Counted from the stretch's first letter, positions 46,004 to 57,885 are shown. The stretch is 64,000 nucleotides of DNA from Symbiodinium kawagutii (GCA_009767595.1 VSDK01012485.1:39451-103450); one strand, 5' to 3'. Numbers and translations: made by a program. Notes: generated by a model from the letters alone, not told the origin.

Positions 46004-46120
46004 CTGTGGTGAATGTTGGTAGTTAACTGGGGATGCGAGCATGTAGTGATGATAGGACAACTGTGGTGAATGTTGGTAGTTAGCTGGGGATGATGTGATG
46101 ATAGGATATGATGGCTGTTT
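46004..46120 (+). repeat. 62-bp tandem duplication
   Basis: AACTGTGGTGAATGTTGGTA followed by GTTAACTGGGGATG and a GATGATAGGA tail occurs twice in direct succession with small changes. Confidence 0.75.
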
Positions 46121-46378
46121 GACGGTGAATGAAGGGCATACAACTGACCATGCAAATCGGAATGGTGGTGAGTCAACATTTGTTTGTTGTTGCCATGTTT
46201 TTTGATATCAACTTTGAGCCAAGCAGCGTCCCCTGCTTTCTGATGAGGCACGTTTGGGTAGAACAGTTGCCCAAGTTTTTGCGTGTTTTGCACTGATGTC
46301 AGGGTTTCCAAACAAGCAGGTGAGCAAGCTTCAAAAAAACGACTGGGCCGGTGGTTCTGGGACATACGCGGCGTGCAG

Positions 46379-46418
46379 CCTGAGGTTGCGTGAGGAACGG
46401 CTGACGTTGGGCAAGCTG
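46379..46418 (+). CDS. Candidate small exon
   Basis: Acceptor GGCGTGCAG, frame LRLREERLTLGKL, donor GTGGCT. A stop follows 9 bases later. Helical and consistent with frame 2 of the preceding exon. Confidence 0.5.
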
Positions 46419-46726
46419 GTGGCTTGTCATTGAGGGACCTCCCGAGTCACTCCGCTGAGGATCCCGTTGTTGGGGAGCGACGGTCTATGTCATGTCAACC
46501 TGGTTGTACCTGTGTGAAATCTTGGAATCCTGTATGTATCCATATGTGACATGTATGTATTTATGTTATGTTTTGATCTAAGAAAAGCAAATATACGTAT
46601 ATACATATATTATATATACACATATATGATGATTAATAAAATGAAATCTAGAAGGGTTTTTTATTTACATATTTGCATATGTCCGTGATAGAAGCTGCAT
46701 AGGAATACTGTCCCTCCACCTGCCAG

Positions 46727-46811
46727 CCCACCCCTTGGTGCCAAGGCTTCACTTGTCGCCCTGAGGCCAACTTGATCCCTGACCACTCGCGCGACTTTCA
46801 GCCTTTGGAGT
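46727..46811 (+). CDS. Candidate exon
   Basis: Acceptor CACCTGCCAG, frame PTPWCQGFTCRPEANLIPDH then SRDFQPLE, GT donor at 46812. A different frame (LGAKASLVALRPT) is also possible. Coding status likely, frame uncertain. Confidence 0.35.
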
Positions 46812-47062
46812 GTGGAGCTCAACGTGTTTCCCTAACTTTCCATGGGTAGATCCAGTTGTTGATGAAAGCCCATGCTTACAAGACACACAGCAGGTGGCTT
46901 GCTGATGTTCAATGCAATGGTTAAATATGAACGATTTTTCTTGATGATACAAGTATATGTTGATGTTCAATGCTGATTTTCAATTCAATACACTTGGATG
47001 CTATGGATGATTTCTAGAGCTAGGCATGGCTGATGATGATTTGACTACAGATCTGGATCTCC

Positions 47063-47145
47063 CAGTTGGATCAGACTCGGCAGCACCGAATCTGCTCTCG
47101 GCTTGAGGTTGTCTCAAGCCCTGCACGCGCTGGTGAAGTTGGACC
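47063..47145 (+). CDS. Candidate exon
   Basis: An acceptor CTCCCAG lies just upstream of the island. The frame reads LGSTESALGLRLSQALHALV then KLDL before a GTTTGG donor. Coordinates are approximate. Good helical reading, but the phase with neighbours was not resolved. Confidence 0.45.
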
Positions 47146-47912
47146 TGGTTTGGAGCTGAGATGGGCTGATGTTGACTGCCAAGCTGGGGATCTATAGGGC
47201 CCACCAACCGACCATGGGGAGCCATAAAGGGAGCCATAAATGGAGCCATAGGGAGCCGTGGATAATGATGGGTCAGTATCTGTCAACATCAACATCTCGC
47301 ACCGACGAATTTGTCAGGATTTTCCTAGCAACATGTGGGTTTTCCGTTGCCATGTTAGTTCACCAGAGGTTCTACAGCCTTTGGATAGCCCCTTTATTTT
47401 CACAGCTGATCGACCCTACCTCTCCGGTTTGTTCAGCACCTCCCAGTGATCTGAGTTTAATCGTTGCCCTTTGGCTGGGACGAACCGCTGTCGACCATGG
47501 GCTTCGGTGCATCGCAACATCGTGAAGCCTCAACTCTTGTCATAGCATCAAGGTCAACCATTTTTTTCGGATCAGAATCACAATGATCAACCTAATTACT
47601 GTACGCGTCAAAGAGCTGATGTTTGAAGTTTGAACGTGGGTATGCGTGGATATGGTCAATGCCCAGTGGATAGCAGGTCAACCAAATAGTGTTCATCATA
47701 TCATCATTTGGTACTGCAGCATAGGTTGTTTAACGCTAATTAGTTGCAACCACCAGATGGTATACCACCTTGAGTCATTTTGCAGGTGAACCACCACCAA
47801 TTTTATGTAACCTCGTTAAGCACTTGGTGAATGACCAACCGCCATTGGTGAACCACCACCGCCGCCGTTGGTAAGGCCTCGGAGCATCGAAAGTCAATGA
47901 TTTGTCTCGCAG

Positions 47913-47936
47913 AGGTGTGGCCGCGGGGGCACCGGG
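47913..47936 (+). CDS. Candidate 24-nt micro-exon
   Basis: TTGTCTCGCAG acceptor and GTGAAC donor enclose 24 bases (RCGRGGTG in phase 0). Weak by itself. Confidence 0.25.
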
Positions 47937-48419
47937 GTGAACCCCCCTATTATGCACCCACCAACACATCCAATCATGTTGCTGTAGTATCAATTAAATG
48001 CAAAGATGCATAATGATACTGATTTATGGCTGGCTCATTGCTAGCATTACCGTGAATGGTTCTCATAAGCAGATAGCAGCCGCCTGTTGTGGTTGCTACC
48101 AGTCCTGACTATTGGCACGTTCTTCCCGGAAACGGCTCCCAACAAATTGACAGATGTTGCTACCAATCATAGAGCCCCTGTCTCTCCAACAGGCCTAGCC
48201 GTCGTTTACATTTTCGGATTTCTGTGCTGTATGCTATTCCTTTGTCCTTGCCTTGGATGTCGTTTCGTTTCCTTAATTAACATGTGTTGAGCATCGACCA
48301 TTGTAACACATATTTGTTACCTGTCAGTATCAATCTTTATCAGTAACCATATGGACTGTTCATGGTCAGCCAGCAAGCGGAACTATTCAGCAAGCGGAAC
48401 TTCAAAGATTTGGATATAT

Positions 48420-48510
48420 GATTTTGGCTGTTGTTAGGTGTTATTCCCAGTTGTCAAGTGATTTGGATATATGATTTTGGTTGTTAGGTGATTTGGATAT
48501 ATGATTTAGC
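48420..48510 (+). repeat. Tandem GATTTGGATATATGATTT repeat
   Basis: Three copies of (G)ATTTGGATATATGATTT separated by GTTGTTAGGT-type spacers. Downstream, 48560-49300 is an AACCATCATTA-type degenerate repeat leading to the next acceptor. Confidence 0.8.
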
Positions 48511-49311
48511 TATCATTAACCAATCTTGAAATATGTTTTGTGTTGCCAGTATTTACCATCGTCAAAACCTGTCGGTGTCATCATTCACTGCTATTATCAT
48601 CAAATGTTGTTGAACCATCATGGGCAACCGTCATTACAACCTCCCATTAAAGCCACCATGAACCAGTATGAATCAATAATCACCATGTATCACTCACTAC
48701 ATTGACTATCATTGACCGTTATTGAACCATATTTTTGGATATCACTGTTAACCTTCAGAATAGCAACCGATTAAAGGCATCATTACTAACCATCGAGTAT
48801 CCACCCATCAACTAATCATTGATGATAACTACTGCACCATCAATTCACAATTGACCAACCACCAACAGCCATCAAATCCAATCAGTTTGCCATCAAGCCA
48901 TCATCTAAGATCAATTGACCACCGTTGTGAATCACCATTCGTTGCCATCAACCATGGACTGCTTTGCTCATCGTTGTTCTGAACTGCTAATGGTAGTTAA
49001 TTATAACCATCAGTGGCCTGTCAGTATATGAAACATTATAACCATCAGTTGCCACCATTATAAGCATGATTGATTATAACCATTAGTTCATCATACCCAC
49101 TATCTCATGAACAGGATCTTACCAATCACTAGAAGCATCATTACAACCATCATTAAAACCACAGCCATCAGGCTTGCGTTCATTATCAGCTGCCATTTGT
49201 TGAAACCATCAGCAACTGCTTATTTTAATAACCTGGTTGATAATCAAAACCATCAGTCGGCTGTTATTAACTGGTTGAAACCATCATAACTTGCCTGTCA
49301 GTATCAACCAG

Positions 49312-49426
49312 TTGCCGCCTTCCCCCTGTGCCACCACCTCCCGCCTGCCGAGGCGGTGCAAGAGAAAGCCGACGAGTTTCACAGTCGGCAGCTGGCGTCC
49401 CTGACCCAACGGGGAGGGCGGGAAGG
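49312..49426 (+). CDS. Exon at 49.3 kb
   Basis: Acceptor TCAACCAG. Frame AAFPLCHHLPPAEAVQEKAD then EFHSRQLASLTQRGG. Donor GTTGCC, phase 2, completed by C of the next exon. Confidence 0.7.
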
Positions 49427-49594
49427 GTTGCCATCGGCTGATGGCGGTGATGAGATGCTTCAAGGCGGTCACTTGCTTGTGATTAGTGATGAAATTTGAT
49501 GACTGGTTCATGTTGGCCGGTTGATGGTTATTTGATGGTTACAAGGGCTCGTCATTGTTCACTTGTGGCTGCGGATGGTCAACGAGCACGGCAG

Positions 49595-49647
49595 CGCGCG
49601 CCCGTTTGACAGGCTCACTTTGCACTCGTTCAGCATGCTCAACACAA
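49595..49647 (+). CDS. Exon at 49.6 kb
   Basis: Acceptor CACGGCAG. Frame ARPFDRLTLHSFSMLNT, fitting the previous exon's phase. GT donor at 49648, or 49676 if longer. A different frame is open over a longer span but is less helical. Confidence 0.5.
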
Positions 49648-49779
49648 GTCCCCGGCCTGGACATGCAACTGGGCGGTGGGCGCCAAATGATGCCAGTCGC
49701 AGGCATTCTTGAGCAGCCCTGGTCAGCTTCACACATTTTCACACATAATTCGAGCCGAAGAGTGGTTGAACATCTTCAG

Positions 49780-49827
49780 GGGCTTGCTCGTCAGTGTGAT
49801 GTTCAGAGTGCCCTGCCCAAATACATG
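49780..49827 (+). CDS. Candidate exon (frame ambiguous)
   Basis: Acceptor CATCTTCAG, donor GTTGTT. Reads GLARQCDVQSALPKYM (phase 0) or GLLVSVMFRVPCPNTW (phase 2 entry). Length 48. Confidence 0.4.
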
Positions 49828-50743
49828 GTTGTTAGCCGTTAGTGGTGAATTTACCATCATTGAAGGCAACCAAAAGAAGTCCTGGCCTGATATTGGCTAT
49901 CAGCCAGTAAGCAATGAAACATCATAGAAAAGTAAACGCTAAGAAGAGCTCAACATCGCAATTTGCCCCAATTGCTCCGTAAGCATCCGTATATAAATAT
50001 CCGTAATTAAGCTACATCAAGCTACACCTATTTTGATGACTAGATCTCCTTATTTGCCGTGATGATCACTCCCAAGGTTAATCTTGATCCGAGGGGGTGA
50101 TCTCCACATTCCAATGCAGCAGCACTAGGGGCAGCATGGATCGTCGATGTCCCATATTCCAAGTCCTGTTTAATGCTCCATCCGATTTCTATCGTTGGTT
50201 CCAGGCCCATTTTGGGGCTCACATGTCATTTTCCTGGTGACTCTGCCAGATGAACCTGTCCAGTCTGCTAGCGTAGCTGTTGAATGCTACACATCCCTCG
50301 TTTCGTTCGCTACACCCCCGTGAATGTTGCGTGTGTTCCCTCGCTGTCCTGAGGTTATGGCCGGCTCTTGCAGAACATGGTACCGCAGGTTTGGCCCGGT
50401 GATGACTAGTGACTTGTGTGGCGTGTGACTTACATAGCTTCTTGACATAATGCCTGGACTGGTTTCACAGGCGCACATACACACCCACATTTACACACAC
50501 ACACAATCACACACACACACACACTTGTGTGTGTATGTGTGCAAATTTCGTTTCATATATTCATATGTCATTTTTGCATTTATCATATGCTATTTTTGTG
50601 TCAATATGCATAATAAGAAGTTCCAAAATCCAAAGTTCAGTTTTAAGGACACAATGGTACACAAGGTTCAAGACTACATTTGTAGCCTTCCAATTTCAGC
50701 TGAAAATTCATAGAACTGATGGTCCACGATGTTCTTTTTTCAG

Positions 50744-50826
50744 GTCTACGTCCCTCCCTGGCAGGTGCTGTCCACGCTCAGCATGGCCACGAACTCAACG
50801 CTGAAGTGCTGTGGTTGGAAGCGATG
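50744..50826 (+). CDS. Exon at 50.7 kb
   Basis: Strong acceptor GTTCTTTTTTCAG. Frame LRPSLAGAVHAQHGHELNAE then VLWLEAM. Donor GTGATT, phase 0. Confidence 0.65.
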
Positions 50827-50993
50827 GTGATTCGCCCCGGATAACCCGTGGTATATGCAGCTTCTTTGAGGCTGACCCAAGCTGAACAAATGTTAGATCT
50901 TAGTATCGATAGGTGGCCAAAGCAACCAGTATTTAGTTGGTGCTGTCGACCATGATCAGTTGTTTTTGATGATTCTTCCCAGCCAATTTCACC

Positions 50994-51115
50994 ATACTGG
51001 GTGGATTGCAGGTATGAACTTAGCTTTTTAGATTTTTCATTTTTTTCGGGATATGATTGATTCACCATATAGCCACTAAAAGTTAGACTTTTAGCAAGGG
51101 ATCTAAAAGCCACAC
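50994..51115 (+). repeat. Family E element (copy 2)
   Basis: ACTGGGTGGATTGCAGG ... GATATGATTGATTCACCATA, TAGCCACTAAAAGTTAG, TTTTAGCAAGGGATCTAAAA. Confidence 0.7.
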
Positions 51116-51780
51116 AGCATAGTTAAGCCTTGTTATGCCGTGCCATGTCTATCGACAAGACCTACAGCAGTCCCTATGATTCCTTGTGTTTGATGCTCAG
51201 CTCCCAGGCAGATCATCAAAGCGCTGCCATGGTCTTTTGTTGCTTGGCTCAGTAGCCAGGAAGGCCACAAGCGGCAACGGTGATGGTTCATACCGATGGT
51301 TCATCATGGTTAATGTTGGTTTCTGATTCGTGTAACCCCCCCTAAAGTAATGAAAATAGATGAAACCAACAGGTAGATACTAATCAGAAACCAACATTAA
51401 CAACTATTCATGGTGTTTGGTAATCATTGATGGCAGCCAGTAGTGAAAGACAGAGAGAGAAGGATTCATGATGGTTACTGATAGTCAATGATGGATATGG
51501 CTGGTAGCAGTAAAGAAGAGGGGGCAGTACAATCGAAGACTACAACCAATGGCCAGTCATTCCTTTCAAGTGGTAGTAACCGGGATCAGTTGGAGGAACA
51601 GTGGAGGTGGTTTATTGTGTTTCTTGATCATGGAAAGTATCCGGGAGTTTAAGTAGCAACGCGACGGAGCCGAAAGTGTTGCCCTTTGACACCTCTTCAT
51701 TAAACACACTTCAGTGGAATGCATTCACGGGAATATGGAACGATGATTGCGATGGCGGAGAATCCTGTCACACCTTTTAA

Positions 51781-52053
51781 ATGATACAACAAGATGTGAG
51801 AACGCTGTTCGTCAGTTGGTTAGGTTGTCCATTGCCCGAGTGGGTTGCTGCTCGTCGGTGGGGCGACGGCCATGCACGTGCTTTTGTTGCTGGTTTCGGT
51901 GCTGTTATTGTTGTTGATGGGGTTTCTGATGGTTTCGGTGCGTTTTTGTTGTTGCTGTTCTTCTTGTTGTTCATTGGTTGTTGCAACCAGGAGTTGTTGA
52001 ACCAGCCGCTCTCATCGGACATGTCCAAGTGTGATGCTTTTGATGAAATCTAA
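51781..52053 (+). other. 90-codon open frame with hydrophobic segment, uncertain
   Basis: Contains WVAARRWGDGHARAF and a Leu/Phe-rich stretch that follows a TTG-type repeat. It could contain an exon from 51841 to 51876, but support is weak. Confidence 0.2.
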
Positions 52054-52191
52054 TCTCGAAATGGAGATGGGTCAGAACCAACCATCCCAAAAGCAGATGA
52101 ACATGTCAAGACCCCTCTCTCCACATTCCAGGGCTAGTGTGGTCCTTTATGGGATGTTCAATAATGTTCACCATGGTGGCGGGGCACCCAG

Positions 52192-52232
52192 AGCCATACA
52201 AACAACGCACCATCGAGTTTGCAGTCTCGCTG
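52192..52232 (+). CDS. Exon at 52.2 kb
   Basis: Acceptor GGCACCCAG. Frame PYKQRTIEFAVSL, donor GTGGAC, phase 0. It resembles a solenoid helix. Confidence 0.5.
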
Positions 52233-52989
52233 GTGGACTCCGGCTAATGTTGCCGTGGGCATCCATAGGCCATGAACCTGTTGACATATCACTGGGCGCC
52301 ATGACCTAGGCGCCTATGCAAGAGCAGGACAAGTGAATGCGGAGGCAAGGAATCCATCGGAAGTGTGGAACTGATGAAGCACTGGGAAATCATAGAGCAT
52401 TAGTTGATGTGAACCATCACTTACAGTGTGTAACCTAAGGATAGCAGGACAAGTGAGCGGGGATGCAAAAATTGTTTCAACGTTTCTTGCTGGATAGTTT
52501 ACCAATCAATTGGGATTTGAGTTGGCAGCAATCATTTTTCAGCCAGTGCCAACCGTTGTGCTGTTCCCAGCCAGTACTAACCAAGTATGTACTCAGCTTG
52601 ATGGTTCGTTACTGCTGCATGTTTTACATTGAACCGAATTGAACCCGCTATTAAGGGCTAGGGATCTTGCCCCATGTGGCTAGTTTCTAGGCTGCCCCTG
52701 CATGGGGCTACTGGACGTTTTTCCATGCCATGGATTATCATGCAGACGGATGAACAGATTTAAGGCAGAAACATGAAGACGTTCCCCATGTAATTAGTGG
52801 TACGTGTTTCCATATTGGACTTTAAAATCCACTCAAGTTGCAATCGAAGTTGGTGCTTGCCGGGAGCTCTTCGCCACATGATTTCAACGGTTGCTTGACT
52901 GATTTATATCGGTTCAGTCTGATCGACTCAGTGCTGGATTTCTTGGCATCGGAACGTGCCAATCGGTGGGTTGATCGCTGCCCTCCTAG

Positions 52990-53034
52990 GTCCTGCAGGC
53001 TCTCACTGAGAAGTTGGGGTGCTGAGGGGGCCGC
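52990..53034 (+). CDS. Candidate exon
   Basis: Acceptor CCCTCCTAG and a consensus donor GTGAGC. The only stop-free frame over the whole length reads SCRLSLRSWGAEGAA. Confidence 0.4.
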
Positions 53035-53390
53035 GTGAGCATGGAAACCCCCGGTCCAGTCACGGTTTGCAGCTCAGATGGATTTCAGATGATTTCATAA
53101 CAGTTGAACTGTCATTGGTAGAGCATTTTGTAGCCAGGGATGACTAAAGTCATCAGATAAATATTCTAGAGTGCAGCTGCACGTGCCCAGCCAGCTTGCT
53201 ACGCCGTCACCGGGAGAGTACCACACATGATGACTCAGAAGTCGAGCGAAGCAGTTTCTACACGTGAATGAATCTCGTGGATCACCTGTCAATAAGTTCC
53301 TATAACATTCTGAAGCCCTGCTGTGGATTTGTGCAGCCCTGACCTGGAGATGTTGAATGACACTCGCAGCAGATCTGGTCATCGCCACAG

Positions 53391-53515
53391 GGAAGCGCCG
53401 TTGAACCGCTGCGCTGGGCTCAAGACATCGCCGATCCACAGCTTGAGTTCCGTTGTGTTCGCTCACCGCGCGTTCCTTCGTCGCTGGGCAGCTTTAGGGA
53501 TGGATGGGTCAAGAA
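53391..53515 (+). CDS. Exon at 53.4 kb
   Basis: Acceptor TCGCCACAG (an earlier one, GCAGCAG, is in phase too). Frame GSAVEPLRWAQDIADPQLEF then RCVRSPRVPSSLGSFRDGW. Donor GTGAAT at 53516 (phase 2) fits the next exon. Confidence 0.65.
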
Positions 53516-53956
53516 GTGAATGGTTGGGCTCAGCAAAACCCCATCCAAGCTAACTGTTGCAAAAAACCCCGCTTACCGACGCAAAAAACCCGAAGCCCTG
53601 ATTCCATTGCTTCCTGATTGTTAGTCACTTTTCCTCATACGCCATTGCTAGCAATAGTATGTTATAGTATGCAAATGAATTGTCTTATTTTGATTTAGTA
53701 TTTTTAGTTATCATTCCCTGTTGTAATTTGACCAGGGCTAGCTATAAGCCAATAGGAATCTTGATTAAGAGATATCATTCCAAATAGACATGGCCAATAT
53801 GTATACCTGTCATGAGGATTCTGCATGCCTACTTCCAAAAGAAAGAAAACGGCTCTTGTTTCAATCTGAGAGCACACATGTTTTCAATCAAACTTTGTTC
53901 ATAGTGCTTGCAGTTTGTCGCTTCATGTAGCTTCAACTCAAACATGTGTCATGCCT

Positions 53957-54048
53957 TGTTGGTGGTTTTAAACATTTTTTTCCCTAGTAATTATTAACCA
54001 TCAGTTGGTTGACTAATATTTTTCATCGGGGTTCAAACCACCAACCAG
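53957..54048. repeat. Family C inverted-repeat element (copy 4)
   Basis: CTTGTTGGTGGTTTTAAACA to TTCAAACCACCAACCAG, 92 bp, the cleanest family C copy. A related piece lies at 55033-55114. Confidence 0.85.
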
Positions 54049-54122
54049 ATGATGATTGCTACCTCACCATCACTCACCGCCATTCTTCACCATGACCCGC
54101 ATCTACGCGCCCTTGCCCTCAG

Positions 54123-54165
54123 GAGATGGGTTGCAATCAAAGCACCGATGGAGGCAAAATGCCCC
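54123..54165 (+). CDS. Exon at 54.1 kb
   Basis: Acceptor GCCCTCAG and a consensus donor GTGAGT. The phase from the previous exon gives RWVAIKAPMEAKCP, ending in phase 0 as the next exon needs. An alternative frame starts MGCNQSTDGGKMP, which would look like an acylated N-terminus (first exon of another gene). Confidence 0.5.
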
Positions 54166-54254
54166 GTGAGTCCAAGGCCAACGCAACTTGCCAGCGCTGG
54201 CAATGGATCACTCGTTTAGCCTTTGCTCATTGCTGCATGAAAGCATCGTCACTA

Positions 54255-54371
54255 TATGGCAATGGGTCAATATTAACCAACAATAATGGGCTTATCATGA
54301 CCAACAATAGTGGGGAAAACAATGGTTGATGGTAGGGAACCAGGGGTACAGGGTTTTGACCCACAGCCATA
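54255..54371 (-). repeat. Family B inverted-repeat element (copy 7)
   Basis: TATGGCAATGGGTCAATATT to GGGTTTTGACCCACAGCCAT. Confidence 0.85.
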
Positions 54372-54435
54372 TTTGATTCACATTATACATATGTGAAAGC
54401 ATGCTGGATGCTCCGTGAATTTACCGTTGCTGATA

Positions 54436-54538
54436 TGGGTGTTTCTTAAAATTGTGTAACCCCTCATATCATGCAATATGAACCATGTCTAGCAGTAAAC
54501 CTACCATTTAGGGGGTCCCTAATTTTGAGAAACCACCT
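54436..54538 (+). repeat. Family A inverted-repeat element (copy 6)
   Basis: GGGTGTTTCTTAAAATTGTG to CCCTAATTTTGAGAAACCACC-type right end; 103 bp. Confidence 0.8.
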
Positions 54539-54672
54539 TAATTAATTCACAAACATCAATGCTAAATTCACCATTCATTTGCAAACATCAATGGTAGATA
54601 CTTAACCATCAATGGTAGATATGTGCTCAATATGCATTTGACTCTGCTGAATCTTAGCTGATCACACACCAG

Positions 54673-54731
54673 CTTTGTGCGCCTTTGCGCAGCCTGCTGC
54701 AGCAAGCCAAGGTGGACGAGCAAACTTACAT
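54673..54731 (+). CDS. Exon at 54.7 kb
   Basis: Acceptor ACACACCAG. Frame LCAPLRSLLQQAKVDEQTY. Donor at 54732 (GTGCCT) leaves AT, completed by A of the next exon; an earlier GT lies at 54712. Confidence 0.6.
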
Positions 54732-55284
54732 GTGCCTTGGCCTTCGTGATCGGTGCTGGTTGGTACTGATAACTTATCCCAACATCATGTTACTGATGAC
54801 TGGTTGGTTGAAACTTGCCAATTTGATATATGATTGGTGCTGATTGGTGACGATACTTGCCAATTTGATATGTTATCTACATGATTGCTTCTCGGTGTTT
54901 GATGAAGTTGTCACGGTTGATCACCACCGCTGGTGTAAAACTCCGTTGAGCCAGGTTTAATTTGTTCAGCTTTGGCAGTTCGCACGGGGAAATCTGGGAA
55001 AACGAAGTTGGAACCCCCTGTATTTTTTTGGATGGTGGTCTCAAGCATTTTTCATTTTCCTAACAACTGGTTGGTTGACTAATATTGTTTTTAGGGCTTG
55101 AAACCAGCAACCAGTTTGCATTATTAGGGCGCGAACCACCAACCAATTTGAATTACATTGGTTGAAACAAGCGTTTCTAACGGAGATGTTTCAACCAACC
55201 CATTGAATGTTACTGCTGAAAATGTTTGTTCCATTCCATCACAACTCCACCGCTAGTTCGGCACCAATTGCAGAGAAGTAAGCA

Positions 55285-55623
55285 TTGAATTGCTCACTGA
55301 CTGTTTGCCAAGGAGTCTGGGTAATTTATATTTGGGGGCACTGGATCCGAGGGCGATGGAGAAAGAGATGTTTGGGGCTGGACCAGGTGATAGTTTCATG
55401 GCTTCTTGATGTTCCCCGCATTCATTGTCAGCGGTTTGATTCAACTAAGCGCATATTCTCTTGCAAAACATGTCAGAGAAAAGTAGGAATGGATATTTCA
55501 CCAGCTCTTCGATTTTTGTTCGGAATGAATGTGGCCGATCATGGGTTCATTTTCCAGCACCAAGTAGCCGAGTACCAAAGCCCTGCCATTCCACCAATAA
55601 AACCATGGTTGCCTTTTTTGTAG
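55285..55623 (+). other. 112-codon open frame, unrecognised
   Basis: Contains IFSCKTCQRKVGMDISPALR and FLFGMNVADHGFIFQHQVAE. No splice context was found and I do not recognise it; possibly a decayed mobile element gene. Confidence 0.25.
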
Positions 55624-56001
55624 ATCAACCCCCTTAGTTAAAGTATGGCCGTTACTGTAGAAACAGGGTGTGATCTGCCGAACAAAAAAAGGTTTGTTAA
55701 ACCGTTGCTGTAATGGTTTGATTCTTAGAGTACGCTAGAAACTGTTCATGCGAGATCAAACCTAAAAAGAATCCTGGATTCCACCATTGAAACCAGGCTT
55801 TGCTAGCCCTGGGCTTAACCATGGGATTCCTTATTTTAAACAAACTGTGGGTCTACTACTAAAAGTGATTACTATTGGATGACTTGGGGGTACCATTGGA
55901 TTGCTATAAATCATTACCATAAAGCATTACTATTGGATTACACAGTGATTACGCAATGAATTATACATGCTAACTTTCTAAGAAACATCCACAAATGTTA
56001 G

Positions 56002-56104
56002 ATCCTGTGGCACCTCGTTGGGCGAAGCCGGGTGGATCCGCGCAGTGCTGAGGTTCCTATGCAAGGTGAAGCTCCTGAAGCGTTTGCCGAAGGCGGGGGC
56101 TTGG
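56002..56104 (+). CDS. Exon at 56.0 kb
   Basis: Acceptor AAATGTTAG. The frame with strongly GC-rich third positions reads SCGTSLGEAGWIRAVLRFLC then KVKLLKRLPKAGAW, helical. Donor GTGGCT, phase 0. The start phase fits the previous exon. Confidence 0.7.
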
Positions 56105-56265
56105 GTGGCTGGTGGGTGGGTTGACCTGAATTTGTCAGTGGTTGGGTTATATGGTTGGTTCATGGCTGGTTAATGGCTGGTTAATGGCTGGTTAATGGCT
56201 AATGATAGGGTGATATAGGGTGTGATACAGTGATAACTAACAACTATAGGGGAGATACACCAACT

Positions 56266-56393
56266 ATACGGCTATGGGTCGAGCAGTTGACCAACCAATT
56301 TTATGGGGGATGAGTGCACCAACAATTTCATAGGGGAAACAATGGTTAATGATAGGGGATTCAGGGCCTCTAACGGTTTTGACCCACTTATGG
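56266..56393 (-). repeat. Family B inverted-repeat element (copy 8)
   Basis: ATACGGCTATGGGTCGAGCA to CGGTTTTGACCCACTTATGG. Before it, four tandem TGGCTGGTTAA units (56162-56200) follow the donor. Confidence 0.75.
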
Positions 56394-56481
56394 TTGAGTT
56401 ATTATGGGTTGTGTTTTACATGTTCTGGTTAAGATATCAGAATCCTTGTTTCTTTTGTTGAACGGCGGGGTGGCGATTCAG

Positions 56482-56548
56482 AGCGACGCGACACCAGCTA
56501 TGCGTATTCGTGCTTGCGGCGAAGAAACATCACGGAGCTCAGTGGAGG
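56482..56548 (+). CDS. Exon at 56.5 kb
   Basis: Acceptor GCGATTCAG, phase 0. Frame SDATPAMRIRACGEETSRSS then VE. Donor GTACCA, phase 1. Confidence 0.5.
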
Positions 56549-56756
56549 GTACCATTGGTATTTACCCACTCGTGAATGGTGGACGCCAGCATTCTGATTA
56601 GCAAGCGCAGTCATGCGAACTGAGATTTGTTCCCTTGATTGGTGGTTGGTGGGTTGGTTGATTGCATAGGGTTGGTGACCAACAGAAACCTCACCAAAGA
56701 CAGACCAATCGAAGAGGTCATGAGAGCAATGGTGACCACAGATTGGTGATATACCA

Positions 56757-56884
56757 TGATACTGGGTGGATTACAGCTACTACCCTTGCTTTTCAGACTT
56801 TTTGGGATTTTGGGATATGATTGATTTCCCATATAGCCACTAAAGCCGTTAGACTTTTAGCAAGGGATCTTAAAAGCCACCAAG
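56757..56884 (+). repeat. Family E element (copy 3)
   Basis: ACTGGGTGGATTACAGCTAC ... GATATGATTGATTTCCCATA, AGACTTTTAGCAAGGGATCT. Confidence 0.75.
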
Positions 56885-57521
56885 TTATTCGTGTTTCTTG
56901 CTATCCCTTTCATTACCCTCCATTAGGCATTATGACCTGTTATCCCGTTATTATCCCATTGCTGCCCATTGACCATTGTCAACCATGAGTCCATGAGGCA
57001 TTAACCAGCTAATCAACTAGGAGTATTATTAACCATGAACCATTCTCGTATTTTCAACCAGCCAATGAGCCATCAGTATCATCAGCTTTATAAGCCACCA
57101 ACGAACCACTAGTGATAGTTGTTGACTGCTTAACATGAACCAGTTATCAGCAGAGATTAGCCATCATTAAGCACTAATAAACGACTATTTAAGCACTAAT
57201 GAATACTAATGAGCAATCATCCCATTATTCACCACCAATTCCACATTCATTTATAATTGCGGGTTAACCACCAGATATCTTGCACTCATCAACGGCATAT
57301 CTTGCACTAATCAACCACTAATTAGCTGGTTGCTTCACCAGCAGATCTCGCAACCCGTGGTTGATTAGCATTAGTTGCAATCAACCACTAATCAACATTA
57401 ATCAACCAGATATTTTGCACTAATCAACCGCTAATCACCGACAGGTGATCGTTGCTGGTTGCTGGTTGGCTGCTTCACCACCAGATCTCTTCCCCAACCT
57501 TCTCGTGCTTGCCCTGTCCAG

Positions 57522-57602
57522 GACGAGCTCCCAGCTTTGGCCAAGCAAGCCACGGAGGTCGTCATCAAGCCAGGCATGGGCCGGCCGTTTCGACAGCGAT
57601 GG
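57522..57602 (+). CDS. Exon at 57.5 kb
   Basis: Acceptor GCCCTGTCCAG with a pyrimidine tract. Frame DELPALAKQATEVVIKPGMG then RPFRQRW. Donor GTGGTG, phase 0. The intron side before it is CTAATCAACCACTAATC repeat; after it GGTTAGTTGG-type repeat. Confidence 0.65.
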
Positions 57603-57885
57603 GTGGTGACTAAGCTGATGAAGCGGGTGATGAAGTTACTTCGTTGATTTTTCTGGTGGCTTAAGTTAGTTAATTAGCTGATGAACCTGGTTAATCAAAC
57701 TGACCTGAGCGGTGATTAAGTTGGTTAGTTGGAAGAACTAGGTTAAACTAGGTAGTTCAGCTGGTTATTAGTTAGTTTAACGTTGGTTGACTTGGTTAGT
57801 TTGATTAACCAGGTTAAGCATGGTTAGGCTAGGTAGTTAAGCTAGGTAGTAATGGTACTCAGTCACCTGGTGATGACGTTACACT

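Larger units (their letters stand above)
1..57602 (+). other. Region of a very large spliced gene (HEAT/ARM-like helical protein), possibly more than one gene
   Basis: Short GC-rich open segments, all on the plus strand and each bordered by AG and GT (rarely GC), can be joined so that the codon phase left by one donor is completed by the next acceptor. This works for most neighbouring pairs from base 1 to 39.9 kb. The joined protein is rich in Ala, Leu, Arg and Glu, with repeated amphipathic helices, which suggests an alpha-solenoid; I could not identify the family. No start codon is visible and no convincing stop was found. Exons after about 44 kb lie on the same strand, but their frames are less secure and they may belong to another gene. 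Confidence 0.6.
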
